DNA of 64,000 nucleotides from Heliocidaris tuberculata (lineage: Eukaryota; Echinodermata; Echinoidea; Camarodonta; Echinometridae), in the NCBI GenBank assembly GCA_025618425.1, contig CM046851.1, positions 30,175,254-30,239,253 of the forward strand, given 5' to 3'. Below, piece by piece: positions 21,109 through 32,076 of this stretch (its first letter is position 1; each line of letters starts with the position of its first letter). Under the pieces are notes generated by a model. It was given only the letters and a program-made list of their open reading frames with translations. It did no database searches and was not told where the DNA came from. The translations under genes and the position numbers were made by a program.

Positions 21109-21492
21109 ATGCCAGGGTTTTGGAGACTTGCTACGGATTACAATGTGCAAGTGGTACTCATTCCTCACCAAACTACCCAAATAACTACCTTATAAAGGAT
21201 AATAGGGTATTCCTTCTGTTTATTCCTGGAGCTACTCAGATTACCTTTACATTTAATTATCTGTTTGAGGTAGAAACCACAAAAGATGGACTTTATATCG
21301 GAGCAGGGCTGACATATGACGATGTACTTGTTTTTAATGGTGCTGATGTTCCATCGGAACAAATATATTTTTTCGAGAGTTACACTGCGCCTGAACCTCT
21401 AATCCTATTCAACACGGATTCTGCATTTATCACATGGATAACTGACAAAAATAATCAGTTCGCAGGATTCCAGGTTTCATGGACATCAGTAT
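21109..21492 (+). CDS. CUB domain exon of the same extracellular protein
   Basis: A 384-base exon lies between a TTTTTGAAAATCAG acceptor and a GTGAGTAT donor and is phase 1-1 like the EGF exon 306 bases upstream. It encodes LETCYGLQCASGTHSSPNYP (CUB start with the SPNYP turn), ITFTFNYLFEVE, YDDVLVFNGAD (the D.L.V.DG-like strand) and a closing GFQVSWTSV. Length and motif order fit one CUB domain. Positions that usually hold the second cysteine and the second disulphide pair carry other residues. EGF-CUB combinations occur in echinoderm fibropellins, tolloid-like proteases and cubilin-like receptors; which of these applies cannot be decided. The true exon start is the acceptor, not an initiation codon. 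Confidence 0.88.
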
Positions 21493-21520
21493 GTGAGTAT
21501 ATCCATAGATAATTCTGTCA

Positions 21521-21525
21521 ATATA

Positions 21526-21585
<60 letters not shown>
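21521..21585. repeat. (AT)n microsatellite
   Basis: A nearly pure AT run lies in the intron downstream of the CUB exon. Confidence 0.9.
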
Positions 21586-21587
<2 letters not shown>

Positions 21588-21846
21588 AACGAAATAGACG
21601 CTGCTTCCCCCAGGTGCGGTTTCGGTCAGGATAGCCCGAGTTGAGGACGTGCTATGTTTGGCGGAAATATACCGCCTTGTCGAACCTGCTTCCTCTGCAA
21701 ACCGTCACTACTGCGCTATTTCCGCCAGTTCACTTCTCAGAAGTATGCATTTATTGTACGACCATGTCCAAAAGTACGGAGTACCGCACGACCATGTCCA
21801 GAAGTACTCAGTACTGCACGACCATGTCCATAAGTGACCAGTACCG
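21586..21846. repeat. 30-bp minisatellite and flanking sequence
   Basis: From about 21757 the unit GCACGACCATGTCCAGAAGT plus about ten bases (AC-rich end) is repeated three times with small changes. The preceding 170 bp contain no recognised feature apart from a short GGCGGAAATA/TATTTCCGCC pairing. Confidence 0.6.
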
Positions 21847-22185
21847 TCCTTCCCAGATCAACACCCATGTTGTATAATTAGAAGTAGATGGTTTTCACTT
21901 TCTATTGGTTTAAAAATATATCGGGAAAAATCAGAAGCAACGACAGAATTGAAGATAAATTTTGATAAATTCATATAAATCTACAATATAGTACATAGAT
22001 AAATGATATTTATATTGAAATAAAGAATATACAAATTTGAATAATATTAACAGATACAATATATCAAATTGTATTTATCTACAACATAATATAGAAATGT
22101 ATATTTTCCACCCTTTTTTTTGTGGGGTGAAACCCGAAAAGTTGGGGGATGCATACCCCCCATCCCCCCGCTATCTACGCCCCTG
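21847..22185. mobile_element. Dispersed repeat with CAGGGGCGTAGATAGC terminus, copy 1
   Basis: CCCAGATCAACACCCATGTT through to CTATCTACGCCCCTG matches 62068-62433 over its whole length, with scattered differences. The right end is the complement of CAGGGGCGTAGATAGC, a hAT-MITE-like terminus. Both copies start at the same left point, but no left inverted repeat is evident. Confidence 0.65.
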
Positions 22186-24013
22186 CATTCATAACATCTA
22201 TGTGCATTAATGCATAAAAATCATTCAGGACATGAGGAAAGTTACGATATGACAAAAGTTTCAGACCAGCGCAAGTCTTAGAGCAAAAGATGTAAGAAAA
22301 AAAGGGTATCATGAAGAAAGAAGGCGCTATTCATGTATTTCCATTGTTAATTGTATTGGCAAGGATACCCTTAAAATACAAGGAAAGTTTCAGATCAATG
22401 TACCGTAAATAGAAAAGTTTAAAGATAAATGTGGCAGATAAACAGCGCTATTCATGATAGGCGAGATCATTCAAGCATGAAAATCATAAAAGACATGGAA
22501 CATGATAGGTTTATGATATTTTTCGGATTTAGGAAAGTACAATTTTTTTTTTACACATCTAAACGCGCATTGTAAGATTCCCAGAAAATATGAATAAGAT
22601 ACAAGGTCTAAAAAGGGTCGAAAAGTGATGTGCAAGAAATGGTCAGGTGCAGCGGCGTCGCTAGAGGGGGAGGGAGGGGGGGGGGGGGGTGTCACACCCC
22701 ACTCGAAATTGCTGTCGGGAAATGAGCTACCTCTGTTTGCAAAAAAAAAGAGGGGGGAAGGGAGAGGGATGAGGAAAGAGGAAAGGAAACGAAGAAAAGA
22801 AAAAGGAGTAGAAAAAAAAAAGAAAAAACGAAAGAAGAAAGGAAAGCAAAGCAGAAACAGAAAGAAAGGAAGGAAAGGAAAAGGGGAGGAAAGAAAGAGA
22901 ATTTTTAAAAAGGCAATTTTTTGCTGGAAAAAAACACTGGAAAGTTAAGATTCGGGCAAAAGGCGTCAGTGAAAATGTGCCCGTACGCCTATAATGAAAG
23001 GGAATAAAGTCATGCGGAAGAAGCATACGAGAATGATAAAGATAAAAGATGGTGAGGAAAGAATAAAAAAAATCAAAAAGAGACGATTTCATGCCCGCCA
23101 AAGTGTCTAGTAAAGAAAAAAATCCGGTTGTTCAGTTCTTGTGTTATGCAATATGTGGATAATATACATAAAGGTTTTACTTTAGGATACGTTTCCATGC
23201 GCAATAGTAAAGCAATTACAGTGTCAAAATTATTCAAATATAGAATATATAGCAATGACAATTCAGTATCATAAGCTCATAAAGGTTCTTGACAATTTAG
23301 TAGACATTCAAAAGGTGCTACACACAAAATAAAGAGTCAAAGTGGGTAAAAAAGAAAATTTTCAGTTTGTGTTTTAGAAAGTTTAGAATAACAATCATCC
23401 ACTCTAGTAGTGAGTAGTGAGCAAAGAAAGATAACAAAATGTATCTAGTATGAGGGCCGGCGGAGCGTCTTTGAAGGTGGGGGCACAAACAAAGGGGGCA
23501 TTTTTTGAAAAAGAAACGGGCTCCTGCGAAGCTTAACCACAAAGCGGGAAAATACCATTCTGAGACGATGGTATATACCCCCTACATTCTCATTAATAAA
23601 ACACACATTTAAAATAAGACATTATCACAACTGCCGCAGAATTAAGTTCAAATAAAACATTTTCTACTCCCGAATAAGCCTAAGGATATCTTCAAATATC
23701 AGCAGAGCACGCACTGCGATAGTTCAGTTCCGTTTATTCCACTTTCAGCAGACATACGGTACTCCTCCTAAAAAATTAGGTTTTTGATACACATGAAATA
23801 TATGTGTGTAATGTACGACATAAATCGTTTGCATGTGAAAGGGGAAAAAACACGATTGTATAAAATTATAGCAGGCCCTACTGGTAGAAATAAATTACAT
23901 TTCCTGTATGCTTAAAAAAGTCAGGAGAAGCAAGAAATATTGAGCCAGAGGAAGAGACATAAATCAAGGAGAAATAGAGCATGTAGAGAGAGAGAGAGAG
24001 AGAGAGATAGAGG

Positions 24014-24046
<33 letters not shown>

Positions 24047-24240
24047 GTAGACAGAGAGAAGAAAGAAACAAAGAAAATTGGAATACAAGACAAATTCTTT
24101 CACAACACTTTCCAAAATCACTATCCAAGACCAGTCTTCCTACTAGACAATTGATTGAAACATTGAAATACACATTAGTAAAAAAAAAAAAAAAAAAAAA
24201 AAAGAATAATTAAATAACACTTTTCTCCTTTAGCAGGTTT
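22186..24240. other. Low-complexity non-coding stretch
   Basis: It holds a G-rich start of another MITE-like sequence (CAGCGGCGTCGCTAG at 22650), purine-rich tracts (22740-22910), a GGCGGAGCGTCTTTGAA segment near 23458 resembling 27788 and 40570, a (GA)n microsatellite at 23984-24036 and a poly-A run at 24180-24202. ORFs arise from these tracts. I see no gene. Confidence 0.55.
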
Positions 24241-26014
24241 CAACAGCTGACTAAAGGTTGGGATCGATGGTGGTTCTGGTTCTTGTCCAGTTGAAAAATA
24301 TCTATACTGCTAATGAAACCATCACGTTGCATATTTCTTTACTGCAACTATGTTAGATGTGGATCTTATCCTACTTTCATTCATTCAGGTTTAAATTTCA
24401 CTCACTACAGTATCACTTATGATCATCAAAGCAGAGTATCATCCGATCAGTTCGAGACGTCGAACTGCCCTGAGGACTACAAGATTGATACACAAGACAA
24501 GAGAGAGAGAGATCACTCCATTATCAGTCGCATCATAATTTCCGTTTTTCTTTCATGATTTACTTACTAACAGGCAACTTCAGTCACACGCATGACACCA
24601 TGCAATGATGGCTTACAGTGGCCGATCTGGGGAAAGCAAACCGAATAACCTCTGACAAGCAAAATAAAACAACTAAAATAAATCTTTTTAGGTGCCCTGT
24701 TTGTTTTGTTTTGTTGTTTTGTTTTATTTGGGGGGGGGGTGCACAAAGCGGGAGCACATTATTATTCATGATTTTATTATTTATGTTTTATACTTAAGTT
24801 ATGTCAGATAGCAGTTTTACTGAAGGGACACGTGCCGATCCTGGATCCGTCAATGCCCTGCTATACCGAGGCTCTAGAGTGGATTCTTTTGCTGGCACAT
24901 TGTTGTACATTGTATGGCACATTGTCATATCACAGTTCCTTCATTACAGAACAGAGCTAGAAGACATGTAAGTGTCTATAGGCCCTACCAGACAGATGGA
25001 CAACTCTGGTAGAGTGGGGGAAACCGAAGGTTGACGAGTGGCATCCAAGAGAACAGCACAAGCAAGGCCAGTGATTTTTGGAATTATCCGCAACAGTTTG
25101 GCCATTCCTATGGAGTATTTTATGTTTTATACCTGTTAATGCTCCCTCCCATCATGAAGATGTGTCGAACCTTACCCACAGTAGGCTATTGCAATTTGCA
25201 AACAATCAATCCTCATCCCCCTCCCCTCTCCAAAGCCCTAACCCCTCTCTCCTCCAACCCAACACCAGCATCACATCACCACTCACTAGCGACATTTTTG
25301 ACCTCGCTTAGTTTGCCAGATGAGGTGTGCGAGCTTGTTTCTCCATCGATCCGTTCGTGCATGAAGCAGTGGTATAGCCTGGCCACCCAGCCCGGTGGCA
25401 AGATTTTTTTTGTTGTCATTTTCACTCAACGAGCTAGGGTCTGATTAGACAAAGGAGGTACTAGGTTGGTCTTACAAAGGAAGTACTAGGCCAGCTTGCC
25501 TAGTACCTCCTTGATCTTACCGAAAGAAATCTCGAAGACTTGTATGCACAAAAGTATGAAGGAAATCGACACCACTATACCAGCCTTTATTATTCCGTCC
25601 TTTAAAGTTGGTATTTAGCTTTATTAGCGAAACGTCGTGGCGCGTAAAAAACGCGGAAAGACGCATATGACAAAATGATTTAAAATCAAAATTTTTATTC
25701 TATAGAGGCAGAACCAAAATATTAGGATGTAGAATTAGTATCTATCTCTTTGAACCCTTTTAAGCAAAATAATATGATTTTTTTTCTCCAGATATGTCTG
25801 ATTCTAATTTTAGAAGCACATACAACATTGGCAATTTTCCTTTTTTTGCCTTTGCCGCGTCTTTATGCGCCATTGCGTTTCGCTAAGCTACCTAACAAAA
25901 CACCAGTTAATAATACAGGAATTTTGACATTGCGTTGGTAGTGGGACATGCCACATCAGCAACGCTAATGGTCACTTTTACAGCCGAGTAGCTTGTCTTT
26001 GCTGGAGGGCTCAC
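24241..26014. other. Intergenic or intronic DNA with unresolved short ORFs
   Basis: A 56-codon frame (24801-24971, +) ends where a GTAAGTGTC splice-donor-like site occurs (24969), but its product is not recognised. A 137-residue frame at 25031-25444 (+) is Pro/Ser-rich and also unrecognised. A short hairpin pairs AAGGAGGTACTAGG (about 25454) with its complement near 25500-25514. Nothing here is strong enough to call a gene. Confidence 0.3.
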
Positions 26015-26018
26015 TTAA

Positions 26019-26515
26019 AGGGGAAGTTCACCCCGAAGATCACTTGAGTTTAAAAAATGCAGAAAAAATAAAGAAAAATATTGGCGAAAGTTTGGAGAAA
26101 ATCCGTTAAAGAATAACGGAGTTATGGACTTTTGAAGTTTTGATTTTGTGACGTCACATGCGAGCAGCTCCTCCATTATGTAATGTGATAAATATTCCAT
26201 AAAATACAGTTTTCTCAGAAAATTTAGAATATTTTCGTCTGTGCATTTGATATATTGTCAGAAATGCTATTCAATACTAGATTCTGAAAAGAAACAATAT
26301 TAATTTATCGTGGAACGTAAAAAAAATGCGAATATATGGAATATTTATTACATGACCAATGGGCAGCTGCTCGCATGTGACGTCACGAATCCAAAACTTT
26401 AAATACTCATAACTCTTTTATTATTTGACCGATTTTCATCAAACCTTCACCAATATTTTTCTTTATTTTTTCTGCATTTTTTAAACTCAAGTAATCTTCA
26501 GGGTGAACTTTCCCT
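26019..26515. mobile_element. TTAA-flanked foldback MITE (Kolobok-like)
   Basis: TTAA sits at 26015-26018 and 26516-26519. The arms, AGGGGAAGTTCACCCCGAAG and the complement of AGGGAAAGTTCACCCTGAAG, stay similar for about 190 bp each, leaving a small centre. Each arm carries a full TGACGTCA palindrome. AGGGGAAGTTCACC-type termini with TTAA targets are familiar from marine invertebrate MITEs. No coding sequence. Confidence 0.8.
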
Positions 26516-26663
26516 TTAACACTCGAACGGTATAATCGTAACGTAAGTTATGTCTTTTATTGGCTAATCTAATTCATCATAATTAATGAATCTGTCTATT
26601 CCAAGAAGACTTTGGAAATCCATTTTTTCCATTTGAAAAATAGAATCTAACTAGTAGGTAGAC

Positions 26664-26773
26664 CATAATATCCATGGCTGGTGATTCTGATTAATGAGAG
26701 CAGGATTGAATTCTGGAATGTCTGTGCCGGAACTCGACAGGGCAGTGGAGCTCCTTCAGGTTGTCTTGTGATT
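26664..26773 (+). CDS. Weak candidate exon
   Basis: An open frame reads LINESRIEFWNVCAGTRQG, then SGAPSGCLVIV, up to a strong GTGAGTATG donor at 26774. It has two cysteines and could be part of an extracellular module, but I do not recognise a family and the acceptor is unclear. It lies downstream of, and on the same strand as, the EGF-CUB exons. Confidence 0.2.
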
Positions 26774-26997
26774 GTGAGTATGAAATACAGGTAGGGTCTT
26801 TAGTTCATAGAAATAAATTTACAAATGTTATTCTATTGCCCCTGTTTTATTGTGTAAATCTTAAACTTAGTTTTACTTGATTAAAAATTTCTTAGAACTG
26901 CTTAATTTCACAGTATTACGGTAAGATTGTTACTGAGCTTTGATTTCTTAAGCGGCTGCTGCCTTAAAAATTTATTTTCCCAATGTGGGTTTGTCTA

Positions 26998-27565
26998 CAG
27001 TGGTGTATTTAGGGATTGTGGCGCCCGGGGCAAATAATGAAATTGTGCCCCCACCTAAACTTATCAGCTCAACAGTACAAACGATTATTTCCAGCTTTAA
27101 ATGAAAAAATTACAAGACTAAGTAAAAATTATTTGTTATGTACAGCAATCGAGCGTTGGAGTTTCTTTTAAATATTGAACGATGGAAAACGCTATTCCAT
27201 TAGATTATTCTTATAATTGGAACGCAGAGTTAACACAAAACAGAAAAACATTCGACAAATTTAGCAATGTAAACGAAAGTTGGGATTTTTTTTCAAACTT
27301 AGGAAAATTACGAGATCCTGAAGAAATATATGCGAAGGAGCAAAGCGACCGAGCTTTAGAAAATTCAGCATTATGAACATCTTTAAAACACTAATTTTTA
27401 TGCAATTTACACTGGATTTGGGGCGCATATTTATTAAGGACCGTATTTTTTCTTTCTTTTATCCCCTTTCTCTTTCTCCCTTTTTCCTTTTTTTTTGGGG
27501 GGGGGTCCCCCTGAAGTGCCGTCCGGGGCACGTACCCCCTCTGCCCTCCCTTAGATACGCCACTG
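26998..27565. mobile_element. hAT-like MITE, about 568 bp
   Basis: It starts CAGTGGTGTATTTAGGGA and ends with the complement of CAGTGGCGTATCTAAGGG. The interior has G/C runs and a 64-residue ORF (27182-27376) of no recognised family. No matching 8-bp target duplication was found (left TTTGTCTA, right ATGATGTC), so the border or family call is less certain. Confidence 0.55.
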
Positions 27566-27785
27566 ATGATGTCGCAATGTTTAGAAATATTCAAAATGAA
27601 CACTTTCCAATTAACATAGACCATTCTGATCATTTCTAGACTTTGGGCGCGCATCGGCATAGATGCGTATTTTCACACGCTTAATGTTTTAAAATATTGA
27701 AAGGTTAGTGATCTGGAAGCACCTGCATAATCAAACCTCAACAATGTCAAACATTTTTAACACTTGTGCGCGCGTTCATTGGACA

Positions 27786-28970
27786 AGGGCGGCGGAGCGT
27801 TTTTAAAAATGGGGGGGGGGGGCACCAGCAAAAAAAAAAATGGACCTACAAGGGATGAACATAAAGTGTGACATTGATATTAGCTATAATGTACAGTCTA
27901 ATCAATACATTATCAAGCATCATCTTCTTCATTTTATTGTGATTCTGGACACTGCTTCAGCTTCCCCAATTAGCAGTTGTGTGTAGTGGTTTCACTCTTT
28001 TTTCTAATGCTAAAGTCCCTGGGTTGTACATTATTTAGAACAATTATAATGAAAATGACAATCGCAAATTAATTTGGGGGAATGTCAAATGATTTTTTTT
28101 TTCATTCGTACATACTCTGTCGCTCTTCTTTTTAACAGGATTGCATCGATATGAACATACTTTATGTGATCTGCCTGATTTCATTATACTATATAATCGT
28201 AGCAAGCGAGTTTTTGGAAAATTTTCAGAAAATATCGCCTTGGTGTAAATTATGGGTACGATCTGAATGAGAAATCCCTTGCTTAGGGTTTGGGTGGGGG
28301 TGGGGGGTGGGCATTGTGCCCCTCTTACCTCCAGCTCCACTGCCTTGCATTGTAGTTGTAATGCTATATGGGTACCTGTTCATTTACTACATAAATGAGC
28401 ACTGATTCTTAAAACCTAAATATGGCTCATTTTGTAAAAATTTGTTGGAAATATAGGTAAAAGGGGCACTTTTCAGAAGAGGAAAGGACGCTTATCAGAA
28501 GAGGAAAGGGCACATATATTCGATAGATAAAGGAGCACTTATCAGAAGTAAAGAGGGGGCACTTATCTGATTTGAAAAGGGGAACTTATCAAAAGGGGAC
28601 AATTGGCACTTATTCAAGTTAGAATGGCAAAGGGGCATTTATCAGGAGTAAACATGCACTTATCAAAGGAGGAGAGGGCACATATTTGAGAGAAAAATCC
28701 CCATTTGAAAATGGGAACTTATCAGAACGGGGAAAGGACGCATGTTAGAAGGGAAAAGGGGCACCTATCCGAAATAAAATTGCACCTTTAATAGAGATAA
28801 TGAGGCCATTTGAAAAGGGGCCCTTATGAGAAAGGAAAAGTGGCACTTTTAGTAGTAAAAAGGGCACTTATCAGAGAGAAAAGGGGTGCTTTTCGGGAAC
28901 TTCAAAAAGTTGGGAGGGGAGGGGGCACTGTGCCCCCTGTCCCCTGCCCCCTGGGAGCGCCGCCTCTGGT
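27786..28970. repeat. G-rich element containing a decayed minisatellite
   Basis: It begins GGGCGGCGGAGCGTTTTTAA, ends near CTGGGAGCGCCGCCTCTG, and carries at 28441-28900 about 20 diverged copies of a unit close to AAAAGGGGCACTTATCAGAA. Related units recur at 61340-61680. The paired ends suggest a MITE-like element, but they match imperfectly. Confidence 0.5.
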
Positions 28971-29796
28971 CTTGGAGCATTCTCTTTAAAAGTTTCTACT
29001 GAGTTGTTCATGTTTTGCCCTATATTCTGATTTCATCTCGGGACAACTAGTCACTTCGGTTCAGTTGTCTTGGGGAATGACCTAGTCCTCAGGAGATTAA
29101 GTTTCAGCGTTGAGTCTTTGGTGAGCAAAAAGCCCAGTTCATAGAGGAAAGACTGCACAACTGTTAGATTTCTTTCCGAATGGTGGTGAGTATAAGGAAA
29201 AGGTTAAAATTAGTTTAAATTTTCCTGGTCGATGATTATGAGAAGAACGAGACGCGTCAAATTGAAATGCAATCAGAGTGAAAGTGTCATAGTGATGTTG
29301 ATATCAATATTGATGTACAGAAATCATGGTTGCAGTTGAAGTCAAATTAAGATAATAATGCCTACTAGGATGATGAATGGTGAGTATGAGAGAGGGTCAA
29401 AAAATTTGATGGTGAATGGTCTGGTTACTGTTTTTGGGATTTGGTTTGGTTACTATAAGGATGAATAGCCCTTTTAACCAATTTCATAATGTATAGTGAT
29501 GCCTGTGAGAATTATGTTGAGAGGATGAGATACGTCTTCTTACATTTGTCTGCTGCACAGTATAGCAGTGAGTAATGTGACATAGGATTTCACTGGTAGT
29601 GAGAGGGTATTTCCTAGTCATGTATGTCAGAGGGTAATTCCTATATCCAGGTATTGCTGGATGTGGTGGAGTCAAGCCACTATATTGCCTAGGTGGAGGC
29701 AGGATCTCATTTCTCTCAAAACACAGATACGAACGAAGATTCTGGCAGAGAGGGCCTAGGAGTTCCAGACAGGATGTGACTCCCAGCCGCGTGGAG
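28971..29796. other. Non-coding, nothing recognised
   Basis: No feature is recognised before the 51-bp minisatellite. The minus-strand ORF ending at 29484 is mostly minisatellite read through. Confidence 0.4.
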
Positions 29797-29955
29797 ACGC
29801 CGGCTTCAACTCCGGGATGCCAGCAGTCCCATCTAGCCATCCTGTGATGGATGTACCAGACTCCAGGATGCCAGCAGTCCTGTCTATCAGTCCTGTGATG
29901 GATGTACCAGACTCCGGTATGCCAGTAGTCTCCACTAGCAGTCCTGTGATGGATG
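29797..29955. repeat. 51-bp minisatellite, part 1
   Basis: Three copies of a 51-bp unit containing CCTGTGATGGATGTACCAG and ACTCCGGGATGCCAGCAGTC. The key block GATGGATGT recurs at about 29846, 29897 and 29948. The last unit breaks off after GGATGTA. The array resumes at 31571. Confidence 0.85.
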
Positions 29956-30159
29956 TAATTCAATAACGAGGTAATTCAATAAAATGCACCACTTATCGTA
30001 AGCATGAGCTTGAAATAATGGCGGCCTGGAAGGGTCGAAAGTGGGGGAGGGAACGTGAAGGAGGACAAGAAGTAGTGAAGAGAATTGTACATGTGGTAGT
30101 GTAGGGTGTGTGGTCGTGATTTCGCTTAGGCCTCTGTGTGATATTGATAGATTTGGTAT

Positions 30160-31447
30160 GTTTCACATTCAGAAATAATTGTAGATCAAATATCGCACCT
30201 GTATTTTGTCAGAAATGATCATAGTATTCCGTTAATTGTTGATTGTTATACTGGGATTAGACCATGTTTTAAAAAGTAACTTTGAAATATTAAAGCGATG
30301 CCCGTGATCTAAGCGCCGCGGGCAATGCATTAAATATGTCCGGTCCATGATGTGCGCTAAGAGTGTTTTGAGATTGTTGAAAGAAAATCTGTTGTTTGCC
30401 TTGTAGGATATGAATGTACAGTATGGCCCAGAAAAAAATTACAATCGGCATTTGGGTGTCGATTATGAAAGGAATGGTTTTGCAATATGAAAAGTCATAC
30501 TAGATAAAGAAACTACATGTATAACTATTTCTCTACCAGTCAGTGAAGACCCCGTCCGATTTGGTTTAGCAGTCACAAAGAAATAGGGATTTCTGTAAAG
30601 CATGTCATGGGTCCCTTTCTTCCATCTTCTGTCACTTGGATGTTCTTAGCATCCACATGAACAGAAATATTTTGTTCCCAATAGACATGTTTACTAACTT
30701 AATTATTTTTTCTGCATACCATTGTATAACAAAGGTGAATAATCATGTAAATGATATCTTCCTAAAAAGATCAAGACAAGACATTTTATTAAGCAGATTC
30801 ATAATTTTATTTAATGATTCACTTCAATTGCAAATCACCAACATCATACCTGCAAGCCTTTCTTATTTAGAGGAATGATTCATTTTTTCGCCTTCAAACT
30901 CATGTGAGGAGCCCTAGATTCCTCTCTTCGTGGAAGCACAATATACACTTTATTTCTAATTTTACCTCTCAAGATTCCTATTTTTCCTATGGAAGATTGG
31001 CAGGTATGCAGCATGTTTAAAACTCTGAAAAATGCATATCTTTCTTATATTTATTTCGTTTTGGAAAAAAAAATCCAAATGCCCTTAAAAGATAACAACA
31101 AGAACGACGATAATTATGATGAATGAAGCATTGCCATGACAGTTATCATGATTATAGTAGATAAAGAGAAAATAGTGAGTTACTTTTCAAACCATTTAAA
31201 AAAACTGTGGAATTTTTCATTGTGCTTTCTGCGTCTCCCTTGTGTCAAATCTTGGATAAGGGACTTGTGACAGACGTTACAAAAATCCCTATTTCTTTGT
31301 GACTACTGAACCAAATCAGATAGGGTTTTCGCTGAGATACAGATAATTAGTTACAGTTTCACAATCCCGAACCATATTCAGATTAATTCACTATTTTTGA
31401 AAGCTATTGATGTTGAAACTCCGATTGTAATTTTTTTGGAGGAAATA
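30160..31447. mobile_element. Foldback repeat, copy 1 (splits the 51-bp array)
   Basis: From about 30160 the sequence is shared with 62431-63780. Within it, 30418-31447 has long inverted ends (CAGTATGGCCCAGAAAAAAA and complement of CAGTATTTCCTCCAAAAAAA, both followed by TTACAATCGG). Further paired blocks around CACAAAGAAATAGGGATTT (about 30575 and 31290) put arms at roughly 190 bp. The CAGTA start preceded by TA suggests a Tc1/mariner-type MITE. The 80-residue ORF inside is not recognised. Confidence 0.65.
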
Positions 31448-31570
31448 CTGTCTATCTGCGTTACGAGTGAAAAAAGATTTATTAAATGATAGTGGGAGTA
31501 AGTTGGTTGCATAATTTTACAAAAAATAGCTATTTGGAATGTGTTAATGTCTTCAACTTTTTGAGTTTTC

Positions 31571-32076
31571 AGACTCCGTGATGACAGCAGTCCTCTCTAG
31601 CAGTCCTGTGATGGATGTACCAGACTCCGGCATGCCAGCAATCTCCTTCAGCAGTCCTGTGATGGATGTACCAGACTCCGGGATGCCAGCAGTCCTGCCT
31701 ATCGGTCCTGTGATGGATGCACCATACTCCGGGATACCAGCAGTCTCCTTCAGCTGTCCTGTGATGGATGTACCAGACTCCGGGAGACCAGCGGTATCCA
31801 CTAGCAGTCCTGTGATTGATGTACCACACACCGGGATGCCAGCAGTCTCCTCTAGCAGTCCTGTGATGGATGTACCAGACTCCGGAATGTCAGCAATCTC
31901 CTCTAGCAGTCATGTGATGGATGTGCCCGACTCCGGGATGTCAACAGTCTCCTGTAGCAGTCCTGTGATGGATGTACCAGACTCCAGGATGTCAACAGTC
32001 TCCTCTAGCAGTCCTGTGGTGGATGTACCAGACTCTGGGATGCCAGCCGTCCCCTCTAGCATTCCTGCTAGAGGGG
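31571..32076. repeat. 51-bp minisatellite, part 2 (nine units)
   Basis: GATGGATGT-type blocks recur exactly every 51 bp from 31611 to 32019. The plus frame 31578-32189 encodes repeats of PVMDVPDSGMPAVSSSS (17 residues), but two minus-strand frames are also open, so open frame alone is not evidence of coding. It could still be a tandem-repeat exon of a Ser/Pro-rich protein: a TTTTCAG precedes the first unit. The array ends in a perfect 11-bp-arm hairpin (CCCCTCTAGCA with TGCTAGAGGGG) at 32051-32076. Confidence 0.8.

Noticed and set aside
24241..24500. Second CUB-like exon after the TTTAGCAG acceptor
   Set aside because: All three frames meet stops within about 60 bases, and no CUB motif is present.
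29952..31572. GT...AG interruption of the 51-bp array as an intron
   Set aside because: Removing it exactly shifts the reading frame and meets TGA at once, and the interior is a foldback repeat also found elsewhere. Insertion is the simpler reading.
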